From CAZXFA01 sp964640085 (GTDB lineage Bacteria; Actinomycetota; UBA4738; HRBIN12): a stretch of DNA of 6,656 nt. Position numbers and translations under genes: made by a program. The notes beneath the pieces were generated by a model. The model worked only from the letters and a program-made list of their open reading frames with translations. It searched no databases and was not told the DNA's origin. Positions 1 to 6,583 of the stretch are shown here, in pieces. Numbering within the stretch: the first letter of the stretch is position 1; each line of letters starts with the position of its first letter. The stretch spans positions 1-6,656 of the forward strand of contig CAZXFA010000054.1 in assembly GCA_964640085.1 (NCBI GenBank), written 5' to 3'.

Positions 1-2444
1 GGCGCGTCGACCCGTGACGCCATGTCCACGCTCCGACGGAGGGGAGCCTCGGCCTCCACCGGCGACCCGAGCCGGCGATGCAGGTTGCCGAGGATCTCGA
101 GCGAACGGGCGAGGTCGGCGCTTTCGCCGTGCCGCTCGAGCGCGTCGATCCCGCGCCGGACCCAGGGCATCGCCTCCTCGAGGCGCCCCGCGGTGAGCAG
201 CGCGTAGCCGACCGCGACCTGCATCCGCCCGATGTCCCGGTCGCGCCCGAGCGCCTCATACCGGTCCGCGGCCCCGCGGTACCCGTCGACGACGGCGTCA
301 ACCGGCAGGAGGCCGTCCGCCGTAACGGCCGCCGCCTCGGCGATCGCCGCGAGCCGTTCGGGTTCGGCGCCGCTGCGCTCGCCGAGCCGCAGTGCGTCGC
401 CGAACCACCGGTGCGCCTCTTCCTGTTGCCAGAGGGCCCGGGCGCGGATGCCCGCGTCCCACGCCCAGCGGCTCGCGGCCGCTTCGAGCTCGGGGTTCGG
501 GGTCTCGCCGAGCTCGTCGCGATACGCGATCGCCCGCAAGTAGTGGGCGCCGACGACCTCGGCGATCTCCTCGTGGCGCTCGCCCGCGCGCTCCTCGGCC
601 CACCGAGCGACCTCGACGTGCTTGTTCGCGCGCAGCAGCTTCGGCAGCGACTCGTACGCCTCGTCGCGGATCAGGACGTGGCGGAAGGCGAACTCGAGCT
701 CGCCGGAGAAGACCGGCGGCTCCCTCGGCGTGACGATCTCCTTCACGCGGAGGCGCCCGAGCGCCTCGCGAACGCTCGTCGCGGGGCGGTCCGAGAGTGC
801 GGCCACCGCGCCGAGCCAGAAGATGCGGCCGGCGACCGCGGCGTCCTGCACGAGCGTCTTCTCCTCGGCCGGCAGCGTGTCGAGGCGTGCGGCGATGAGC
901 GCGTGGATCGAGCGGGGCACCTCGACCTCCTCGACCGGCTGCGCGAGTTCCCACCGCGCGGACCCGGTTGGTCGGAGCACGCCGCGGTCGATCAGCATCC
1001 GGACGATCTCCTCCGCGTACAGCGGGTTGCCCTCGCTGCGCCGGGCGACGAGCTGCTTCACCGCCGGCGGCAGGCTCGAGGACAGGAGGTCCTCCACCAT
1101 GGTCTCGCACTCGATCTCGGTGAGCGGGTCGAGGAAGATCGCCGAGTAGTTCCGCTTGCCACCACCCCACCCGGGCCGGGTCTCGAGCAGCTCGGGCCGG
1201 GCGAGCGTGAGGATGAGGATCGGCCCGCGCGCCCAGTCGGAGAGATGGTCGACGAAGTCGAGGAGCCCGGCGTCGGCCCAGTGCAGGTCCTCGAGCGCCA
1301 GGACGAGCGGGTACCGGGCGGCCATGCGCTCGAGGAACCGCCGCCACGCGTCGAACAGCTCCTCGCGGGCGAGGCGCTGCTCGGTGCGGCCGCCGACGAG
1401 CGCGCGCACCTGTGGCGCCACCTCCAGGTCGCCGAACAGTTCTTCGACGGTGCGGTCGACCTTCTCGACGACGACCTCGGGCGGGTCGTCCTCGAGGACC
1501 TCGCACTGCGCCTTCACCGCCTCGGCGAGCGCCGAGTACGACACGTTCCCGTAGGCGAGCGAGCGCCCCCGCCGCCAGTACAGGATCTGCGGGAGGCCCT
1601 CGACGTACTTGGCGAACTCCCACGCCAGGCGTGACTTCCCGACCCCGGCGTTGCCGAGGACGGTGACGAGGGCCGGACGTCCCTCCGACTCGACGCGCTG
1701 GAGCGTCTGCTTCAGCACGGCGAGCTCCTCGTCCCGGCCGACCAGCCGCGCCTCGAGTCCGAGCGGCGGCCGCTCGCCACGCCGGCGGGCCCGGACTCGG
1801 AGCGCGTGCCAGGCGGGGACCGGACCGGCCTTGCCCCTGAGCTCGAGCGGGGCGAGGAGGCGATAGTCGATGACCTCCTTCGTGGAGGCGTACACGGCCG
1901 GCCCGACCACGACCCGACCGGGCTCGGCGGAGGACTGGAGCCGGGCCGCGGTGTTGACAGCGTCCCCGGTGAGCATCCGGTCCCGGGCCCCGCCGGCCCG
2001 CTCGAGGTCGACGAGCACCTCGCCCGCCTCGACCCCGATCCGCAGCTCGAGCTGCGGTCGTCCCTCGGCGGCGAAGGCGCGGTTCAGCTCGGACAGGACG
2101 GCCTGCATCTCGAGCCCCGCCCGGACCGCCCGCTCGGGGTCGTCCTCGTGGGCCGAGGGAACGCCGAACACGGCGAGCACCGCATCCCCGACGAACTTCT
2201 CGATCAGCCCGCCGTACCGCTCGATCTCGGTCGAAAGCCGGTCGAACGCCCGCCCGACGAGCGACTGGACGACCTCGGGGTCCTCACGCTCGGCGAGCGC
2301 GGTGGACCCCACGATGTCGGCGAACAGGGCCGTCGCGAACTTGCGCTCGTGCCGGGAGGTGGCCGGGTGAAGAGGTGTCGAGCAGTTCAGACAGAACCGG
2401 GCTCTGTCCGGGTTCTCCTCGCCGCAGGAGGGGCACGTCGACAC
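1..2444 (-). CDS. Zinc ribbon - class III nucleotide cyclase - AAA ATPase - TPR signalling protein (3' end outside window)
   Basis: I translated this frame directly from the reverse complement. It is open for 814 codons and is cut by the window edge. The order is: zinc ribbon with C4, C7, C18, C21; class III adenylate/guanylate cyclase domain at about 34-215; AAA/STAND ATPase at about 233-490; winged-helix-like segment; then helical, probably TPR, repeats from about 600 to the edge. In the cyclase, metal-binding Asp43 (FADIVGST) and Asp87 (KFVGD), the purine-site Lys83, and the transition-state pair Asn164/Arg168 (GDAVNTAAR) are present. The second substrate-specifying position, normally Asp or Thr, is Met157. 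The ATPase has Walker A GNAGVGKSR (264-272), Walker B LVLALEDLHWAD (380-391) and EGNPLY (471-476). The likely role is cytoplasmic cAMP (or cGMP) synthesis gated by the ATPase/TPR sensor; the substrate is inferred. The GTG at 2444 was chosen because the zinc ribbon begins right after it, an in-frame TGA lies about 100 bp upstream, and no other ATG or GTG intervenes. There is no Shine-Dalgarno site. Confidence 0.93.
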   Translation of the reverse strand, partial: MSTCPSCGEENPDRARFCLNCSTPLHPATSRHERKFATALFADIVGSTALAEREDPEVVQSLVGRAFDRLSTEIERYGGLIEKFVGDAVLAVFGVPSAHEDDPERAVRAGLEMQAVLSELNRAFAAEGRPQLELRIGVEAGEVLVDLERAGGARDRMLTGDAVNTAARLQSSAEPGRVVVGPAVYASTKEVIDYRLLAPLELRGKAGPVPAWHALRVRARRRGERPPLGLEARLVGRDEELAVLKQTLQRVESEGRPALVTVLGNAGVGKSRLAWEFAKYVEGLPQILYWRRGRSLAYGNVSYSALAEAVKAQCEVLEDDPPEVVVEKVDRTVEELFGDLEVAPQVRALVGGRTEQRLAREELFDAWRRFLERMAARYPLVLALEDLHWADAGLLDFVDHLSDWARGPILILTLARPELLETRPGWGGGKRNYSAIFLDPLTEIECETMVEDLLSSSLPPAVKQLVARRSEGNPLYAEEIVRMLIDRGVLRPTGSARWELAQPVEEVEVPRSIHALIAARLDTLPAEEKTLVQDAAVAGRIFWLGAVAALSDRPATSVREALGRLRVKEIVTPREPPVFSGELEFAFRHVLIRDEAYESLPKLLRANKHVEVARWAEERAGERHEEIAEVVGAHYLRAIAYRDELGETPNPELEAAASRWAWDAGIRARALWQQEEAHRWFGDALRLGERSGAEPERLAAIAEAAAVTADGLLPVDAVVDGYRGAADRYEALGRDRDIGRMQVAVGYALLTAGRLEEAMPWVRRGIDALERHGESADLARSLEILGNLHRRLGSPVEAEAPLRRSVDMASRVDA

Positions 2445-2450
2445 GGGGCG

Positions 2451-2456
2451 AGTGTA
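2451..2456 (-). promoter_or_regulatory. Candidate -10 element of a leaderless promoter for the cyclase gene
   Basis: TACACT fits the TAnnnT pattern of high-GC -10 elements, with four of six matches to TATAAT. Six bases separate its last T from the GTG start at 2444, so transcription would begin at or next to the first base of the start codon. The upstream sequence CCTCCGGCCGCC has no Shine-Dalgarno motif, which fits leaderless translation. No good -35 hexamer is visible at 17-18 bp. The call rests on spacing and is an inference. Confidence 0.5.
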
Positions 2457-2507
2457 GGCGGCCGGAGGCCGCCCCTGGCACAGGCGACCTCGTAGGCCTT
2501 TCGCCCT

Positions 2508-2528
2508 GAGACCTGACTGTGTGGTCTC
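2508..2528. repeat. Short inverted repeat upstream of the cyclase gene
   Basis: GAGACC and GGTCTC (2508-2513 and 2523-2528) form perfect 6-bp arms separated by 9 bases, centred about 74 bp upstream of the cyclase start. The two-fold symmetry and position would suit a dimeric regulator. However, a 6-bp inverted repeat can arise by chance and only one copy is visible. Confidence 0.25.
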
Positions 2529-2611
2529 CCGAACGCGCCCTCATGTCCCCCAAACTGGCGACAAGGTCCAATACTCACGTGCGCCGCCGATCCGTATCCG
2601 CATCCCGGAGG

Positions 2612-2627
2612 TCGTGGAGTCGTGGAG
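2612..2627. repeat. Tandem duplication of an 8-bp unit
   Basis: TCGTGGAG occurs twice without a gap (2612-2619 and 2620-2627), next to the GC-rich hairpin. With only two units it may be a slippage product or a binding site; nothing else indicates a function. Confidence 0.3.
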
Positions 2628-2650
2628 GGGGCGGGTTCAACCCCGCCCCC
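2627..2650 (-). terminator. Strong GC-rich hairpin after the small membrane-protein gene, probable terminator
   Basis: GGGGGCGGG (2627-2635) pairs perfectly with CCCGCCCCC (2642-2650) across a 6-base loop, giving a 9-bp all-GC stem. On the minus strand it begins 17 bases after the TGA at 2668-2670, where a transcript end is expected. No U-rich tract follows; the next bases read TCCACGACTCC. It would therefore be a U-less hairpin of the type often proposed in high-GC bacteria, or a 3'-end stabiliser. Confidence 0.5.
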
Positions 2651-2667
2651 CTACCGATCCGAGGCCG

Positions 2668-3126
2668 TCAGGCTGGGGCGATCCGGTCCTCCCGCCTTCG
2701 GGCGAACACGATGCCCACACCCGCCGCGATCAACAGCGCCAGTACGGCGATGGTTACGGTCGTCACGTTGACGCTCGATGCTGCGGCCCGGTCCGAGGCG
2801 ATCGCGGTCCCGGTCGGCCAGGTCCTTGCCTCGGTCAGCGCCTTGAACTCGCCGGGGTCGACGACATCGAACCTCGCCGGCGCCTCAACGATCGCCTTGA
2901 ACTGCCCGGGGTCGAGCGCGTCCTGTGAACCCACACCGACCGAGAACGACTCCATCCGGGCCTTGAGCGCGCCCGCGTCCATCGCGCGGGTCGCCGTCCG
3001 CCCCTCGAGGACGGACTTGAGCTCCCCGGGCTCGAGCTCGTCGGCCACCGCCCGACCCGGAGCCAGCACCATCACGGCCACCGCCAGCAGGGCCACGGCC
3101 CACGCACGCCGCATCCGGAGCCCCAT
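2668..3126 (-). CDS. Small exported, membrane-anchored protein with four 12-residue repeats (unknown family)
   Basis: I do not recognise this 152-residue protein. Residues 1-28 look like a Sec signal peptide: a basic start (R4, R6, R7), a hydrophobic core (8-22) and an AVA|DE cleavage site. The mature part holds four copies of a pattern [LMV][ED][PA]Gx[LF]K[AS]xxE, at residues 31, 49, 71 and 89: LEPGELKSVLEG, MDAGALKARMES, LDPGQFKAIVEA and VDPGEFKALTEA. Residues 119-142 form one hydrophobic helix followed by RRR, a stop-transfer signal, so the repeats should face outward with a short cytoplasmic tail. No cysteine, catalytic motif or sortase LPxTG is visible. The start at 3126 is supported by AGGAAGGGGG ending 6 bases upstream. 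The nearby promoter is unclear; TTGAAC (3205-3200) and TACGCC (3181-3176) form at best a weak pair. It lies 118 bp after the ATPase gene and 223 bp before the cyclase gene. Coding status is likely because signal peptide, repeats, anchor and ribosome site agree. Confidence 0.82.
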   Translation of the reverse strand: MGLRMRRAWAVALLAVAVMVLAPGRAVADELEPGELKSVLEGRTATRAMDAGALKARMESFSVGVGSQDALDPGQFKAIVEAPARFDVVDPGEFKALTEARTWPTGTAIASDRAAASSVNVTTVTIAVLALLIAAGVGIVFARRREDRIAPA

Positions 3127-3132
3127 CTCGCA

Positions 3133-3142
3133 CCCCCTTCCT
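3133..3142 (-). promoter_or_regulatory. Ribosome binding site of the small repeat-protein gene
   Basis: AGGAAGGGGG is purine-rich and resembles a Shine-Dalgarno site. It ends 6 bases before the ATG at 3126 and favours this start over the second Met at residue 5. By contrast, the cyclase gene has no such site. Confidence 0.6.
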
Positions 3143-3196
3143 CGGGACCCGCCTTCCGGGTCCGTACGACCGGTAGGCGTAAGGACGGGGGGAACG

Positions 3197-3219
3197 GTCG
3201 TTCAACGCATGCGAACGAC
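3197..3219. promoter_or_regulatory. Inverted repeat GTCGTTC-N9-GAACGAC, candidate operator
   Basis: The arms at 3197-3203 and 3213-3219 are perfect 7-bp complements with a 9-base spacer that itself contains part of the palindrome CGCATGCG (3206-3213). It lies 71-93 bp upstream of the repeat-protein ATG and would overlap the weak TTGAAC -35 candidate at 3205-3200. Together with the adjacent copy it forms a tandem array, which fits an operator for a dimeric regulator. The regulator is unknown. Confidence 0.45.
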
Positions 3220-3222
3220 GAG

Positions 3223-3242
3223 GTCGTTCGGGACCGAACGAC
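3223..3242 (-). terminator. Perfect 9-bp inverted repeat directly after the ATPase stop codon (terminator-like hairpin or second operator copy)
   Basis: GTCGTTCGG (3223-3231) and CCGAACGAC (3234-3242) pair over 9 bp with a 2-base centre. On the minus strand it starts 2 bases after the TGA of the ATPase gene (3247-3245). As RNA it is a compact hairpin, but no U-tract follows. It carries the same GTCGTTC/GAACGAC arms as the neighbouring repeat at 3197-3219, so it may instead be a second operator copy. Both roles are inferences. Confidence 0.45.
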
Positions 3243-3244
3243 GT

Positions 3245-6200
3245 TCACACGGTCCACGAGACCGGGCTGAGCGGGTCGGGGTGGTAGGCGCAGAACGTGC
3301 CCGTCCGCACCGTCAGGGAGAGGTGCCGGCCCAGCTCGGGGCTGTATTCGGTGATCCTGCCGATCGCGGCCCGGATCGCCCTGGTCACGTTGACGCGGGC
3401 GCGCTCCGCGTTCGAGGCGACCGGCCGGTCACGGCCGCCGAGCCCGACCGCCGCGGCGAGTTCGCGGGCCAGGAAGTTCCGTTCCTCGCGGAGCCTGGCC
3501 GCCCGCTCGGGGTCGTTCCACTCCTCTGCCTGGGCAAGCTCGGACTCGAGCTCCGCCAGGTGCCCCCGGTACTCGGCCTTGGCGCGCTCGTCGAGCGCGG
3601 GCCCGGCATCACCGGCCCCGATCGCCAGCTCCCCCGTCCCTGATGCGGGAACCGGGCGGCCCTGGAGCGTGGCGGCCAGTTCCAGCGCGTGGATCTCTCG
3701 GCCCGGCAAGCGGAGCAGCTCGGCAAGGTACCGCACGCCCTTGGAGTGGCGCAGCCGGAACCCGTTCCCGTCGAAGACCACGGTCCAGTACTCGCCTTCC
3801 CGGCGGAGGACCGCGCCCGAACCAGGGGGTGCGGTGAGCGGCTGGGAGCCGGTGGGCACGGTCGGTCCGAGCCCGGCGAGCAGCTCGGTCACCTTGCCTC
3901 CCAGACCAACCATCCCGAGCTCCTCGCAGGTCGCGACCGCCTCCTGCAGCAGCGAGGCCGCCCGGTCCCGATCACCGGCGCCGTCGCGGTCGAGCAGCAT
4001 CGTGGCGAGATCATGCTGCGTGTGGGCGACCCAGGGTCGGGCGCCCATCCGCTCGTTCATCTCGAGCGCGTCGCGGAAGTGCCGCTCGGCTTCCGTCGAC
4101 CTGCCGAGGAAGCCCGCCAGGATCCCGAGCGCGCGCGAGACCGAGCCCGCTTGGCCCTCCGCGTGTCCGTATGCGTGCCGGTGCGCGTACGGGAGCTGGA
4201 GCTCGTAGAGGACCTCACCCCCCTCGACGTCTCCGAGGGCGGCGCAGGTGGGGGACAGGAGGCTCAGCGCGAAGAGCCACTCGTTGTCTCGCGGCAGGGC
4301 GCTGAAACCGCCGGAGGCGAGCTCCTTATAGACGGCCCTGGCGCCGTCCTCGTCCCCGAGCTCGAGGAGGACCCCGGCCAGGGCGCATCGGAAGAACGGG
4401 TACCACGTCAGCGTCTCCGCCACGGGCCGGACGACCTGCAGTGCCTCCTCGGCTCCTCCGGTCTCCAGCAGGAGCCGGTACCGGTGGCCGGCGACCTGGG
4501 ACTCGACGTCGGTGAGGAGTGCGGACGAGCCCTCCGCCGCTCGGGCGATGAGCTCCTCCGCCTCGCGGAAGCGGCCGCGGATCATCGCGATGACAGAAGT
4601 CGTCACGTTCACGAGCCACTCCTGCGAAGGCTGGCGAAGTTCCTCGGCGAGGGGCCGGATGGCGACGAGCTCGGACTCGGCACGGCCGATCTCCCCGAGC
4701 TCGAGATGGACGATCTGTCGACAGTGGTAACCCGCGATGACGCCCTCCGGATCGCCGACCGCCTCGGCGAGCCCGATCATCTCGTCGGCGAGGCGAAGGC
4801 GTTCCTCGGGATTCTCCGGCCACCAGATCGCGCCGAACCTCCCGTCGAGCGCGTAGGCGAGCGTCCCGGAATCCCCGAGCTCCCTGGCGATCTCGAGCGC
4901 CAGCGCGCTGAGTCGCTCGCTCCTGGTCCGGTCGTGCTGATCGCGGAGGGCGCAGGAGAGCCGGGCGAGGACCCGGACCCTCGAGGGGCCCCGCGAATCT
5001 CCCAGCGCCGCGAGCGCGTCCTCGAGGAGCGGCACGAGGCGTCGATCGCTCCCCGGACGCATCCAGACGAACCGACCCCCGTACCCCACCGCGGCCCGAG
5101 CCAGATCCTCGGGCCTCCCGATCTGCTTGGCGAGGGACGCAGCCGCGAAGAAGCGCTCCCGGGCGCCCGGCATGTCGCCGGAGCGAGCCCGCGCGTCCCC
5201 GACCCCGAGGAGCAGTTCGCAGCGCAGGGCTTCGTCCGCCGTTCCGACGAGCTTCAGCGCCTGCAGGGCGACGCCGTACAGTCGTGCCGCCTCCTCGAAG
5301 GCCAGGCGCGCGATCGCCACGTCGCCGGCCCGTCTGGCGTACTCGATGGCGCGGTTGGGACCCGCCTCCGGGATCGCGAGGAAGAAATGGTGTGCGAGCT
5401 CGGCGAGGTGCGCCTCGCGCTCGATCCCGTAGAGGGACTCGAGCATCCTGCCGGTCCGATCGTGAAGCTCGATCCGCCGACTCTGGGGGGTCGCCTCGTA
5501 GAGGGTCTCGCGGATGAGGGCGTGCGCGAACCGAAGGCGGCCCGGCACCCCGGGCACCTCGGCGATCACCCGGGCTCGGATCGCCTCGTCCAGGACGTCG
5601 AGCAGGTCGCGAGCTGGGCGATCGGCCAGCCGCGCGAGGGTCTCGAGGTCGAACTCGTGGCCGATCACCGATGCGATGCACAGGAGATCGGCGCAGTCCT
5701 CGGCGAGGTGACCCAGGCGGCGACCGATCACGTCACGAACGCTTGCCGGGATCGAGAGCCGACCCCCCGGCTCCAGCGCCGTGAGATGCCCTTCCTGCAC
5801 GAGCAGACGCACGACCTCGCCGACGAACAGCGGGTTCCCCTCGGTCTGCGCGTAGACGGCGGAGACCAGCGGGGCCGGCGGCGCCTCGTCGGTGGTCCGA
5901 TCGATGAACCGCGTCACGTCGGGCTCCTCGAGCCCGGTGAGTGTGATGGCCCGCGTCGCGGGCTCGCGTCGGAGCTCGCGCAGCGCTTCGGCGAGCTGTG
6001 AGTCGGGCTCGACATCGGTGTCGCGGTAGAGCCCGAGGACCAGCATCTGCGAACGGGGGAGGATCCCAGCGAGGAACCGCAGCAAGAGCAGGGAGGGGGC
6101 GTCGGCGCTGTGGAGGTCGTCCAGGACGAGCAGGATCGGGCGATCGGCAGAGGCGTTCTGCAGGAACGTCGCCACGCGGTCGAAGAGCCGGAACCGAGCG

Positions 6201-6583
6201 CCCTCCGGATCGGTCGGGCTCCGAGCGGGCAGGTCATGGAACAGCTCTGCAACCTCCGGGATCATCTGCGCGATCTCTGCGGCCCCGACCCCCATCTGTT
6301 CGCGGACGGTCTCCGGACCGACCTCCTTCAGGTAGGTGCGGATGGCCTGCACCCAGGGCCAGTACGTCGGCGCGCCGCCAGCCTCCCAGCACCGGCCCCA
6401 CAGCACGAGGGCGCCCGCCTCTCGGGCCCGCTCCGCGAACTCGTCGGCCAGGGAGCTCTTGCCGATCCCGGGCTCGCCGGCGATCAGGAACAGTCGACCG
6501 CGTCCGTGAGAGGCCTCCTCCAGGCCGGCCGCGAGCTCCTTCAGCTCCGACTCCCGCCCGACGAACACCCCGACCGCGACCAT
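3245..6583 (-). CDS. Large STAND/AAA-type signalling ATPase with TPR region and a distinctive C-terminal domain
   Basis: This is a 1112-residue cytoplasmic protein with no signal peptide or membrane helix. An AAA ATPase domain (about 6-260) opens with FVGRESEL and has Walker A GEPGIGKSS (36-44), Walker B ILLVLDDLH (150-158), a possible sensor Arg187 and EGNPLF (248-253). A winged-helix-like stretch follows (IPASVRDVIGRRLGHL onward), then a long helical, TPR-like region (about 420-910). Residues 925-1112 form a separate domain: a beta/helix part (GEYWTVVFDG, YLAELLRLPGREIHALELA), a charged coiled-coil-like part, and a conserved-looking end (RVNVTRAI, GTFCAYHPDP). From memory, similar ends occur on other actinobacterial ATPases, but I cannot name the family. 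No typical LuxR HTH is visible, so transcription-factor function is unproven. ATG 6583 was chosen because the family motif follows at once and GGTGG (6596-6592) lies 8 bases upstream; ATG 6649 would add 22 low-complexity residues. A -10-like TACAAA lies at 6614-6609. The likely role is an ATP-dependent signalling switch; the ligand is unknown. Confidence 0.92.
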   Translation of the reverse strand: MVAVGVFVGRESELKELAAGLEEASHGRGRLFLIAGEPGIGKSSLADEFAERAREAGALVLWGRCWEAGGAPTYWPWVQAIRTYLKEVGPETVREQMGVGAAEIAQMIPEVAELFHDLPARSPTDPEGARFRLFDRVATFLQNASADRPILLVLDDLHSADAPSLLLLRFLAGILPRSQMLVLGLYRDTDVEPDSQLAEALRELRREPATRAITLTGLEEPDVTRFIDRTTDEAPPAPLVSAVYAQTEGNPLFVGEVVRLLVQEGHLTALEPGGRLSIPASVRDVIGRRLGHLAEDCADLLCIASVIGHEFDLETLARLADRPARDLLDVLDEAIRARVIAEVPGVPGRLRFAHALIRETLYEATPQSRRIELHDRTGRMLESLYGIEREAHLAELAHHFFLAIPEAGPNRAIEYARRAGDVAIARLAFEEAARLYGVALQALKLVGTADEALRCELLLGVGDARARSGDMPGARERFFAAASLAKQIGRPEDLARAAVGYGGRFVWMRPGSDRRLVPLLEDALAALGDSRGPSRVRVLARLSCALRDQHDRTRSERLSALALEIARELGDSGTLAYALDGRFGAIWWPENPEERLRLADEMIGLAEAVGDPEGVIAGYHCRQIVHLELGEIGRAESELVAIRPLAEELRQPSQEWLVNVTTSVIAMIRGRFREAEELIARAAEGSSALLTDVESQVAGHRYRLLLETGGAEEALQVVRPVAETLTWYPFFRCALAGVLLELGDEDGARAVYKELASGGFSALPRDNEWLFALSLLSPTCAALGDVEGGEVLYELQLPYAHRHAYGHAEGQAGSVSRALGILAGFLGRSTEAERHFRDALEMNERMGARPWVAHTQHDLATMLLDRDGAGDRDRAASLLQEAVATCEELGMVGLGGKVTELLAGLGPTVPTGSQPLTAPPGSGAVLRREGEYWTVVFDGNGFRLRHSKGVRYLAELLRLPGREIHALELAATLQGRPVPASGTGELAIGAGDAGPALDERAKAEYRGHLAELESELAQAEEWNDPERAARLREERNFLARELAAAVGLGGRDRPVASNAERARVNVTRAIRAAIGRITEYSPELGRHLSLTVRTGTFCAYHPDPLSPVSWTV

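Noticed and set aside
298..1623. 441-codon open frame on the minus strand
   Set aside because: It is in a different frame from the real cyclase gene, which shows Walker A and B in this region. The Arg/Ala/Gly-rich product is typical of an out-of-frame GC-rich reading.
78..1634. 518-codon open frame on the plus strand
   Set aside because: It is antisense to the cyclase-ATPase gene, with no recognisable motif and biased composition. It is a shadow.
2387..2578. 63-codon minus-strand frame (GTG start) overlapping the cyclase start
   Set aside because: It overlaps the cyclase zinc-ribbon codons in another frame, has Arg/Pro-rich composition and no clear ribosome site. A regulatory upstream frame cannot be excluded but is not supported.
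2631..2647. tRNA-like T-loop (GCGGG-TTCAACC) on the plus strand
   Set aside because: With a 7-base T-loop the 5-bp T-stem does not pair (G-G clash), and no acceptor stem, anticodon arm or D arm fits around it. The pairing is best explained by the 9-bp hairpin.
3176..3205. Promoter TTGAAC-N18-TACGCC for the small gene
   Set aside because: The -35 is fair, but the -10 lacks the final T and matches only its first two bases. It is too weak to list as a feature, though its overlap with the inverted-repeat array is noted.
2519..3643. 374-codon plus-strand frame across the repeat-protein gene and both gaps
   Set aside because: The product is Ser/Arg/Pro-rich without motifs, and it is antisense to a gene with a signal peptide, repeats, membrane anchor and ribosome site.
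3689..6001. 770-codon open frame on the plus strand
   Set aside because: It lies antisense to the ATPase gene, whose motifs are unambiguous. The translation is Arg/Glu/Pro/Leu-rich without domains; long antisense frames are expected where high GC at third codon positions removes stops.
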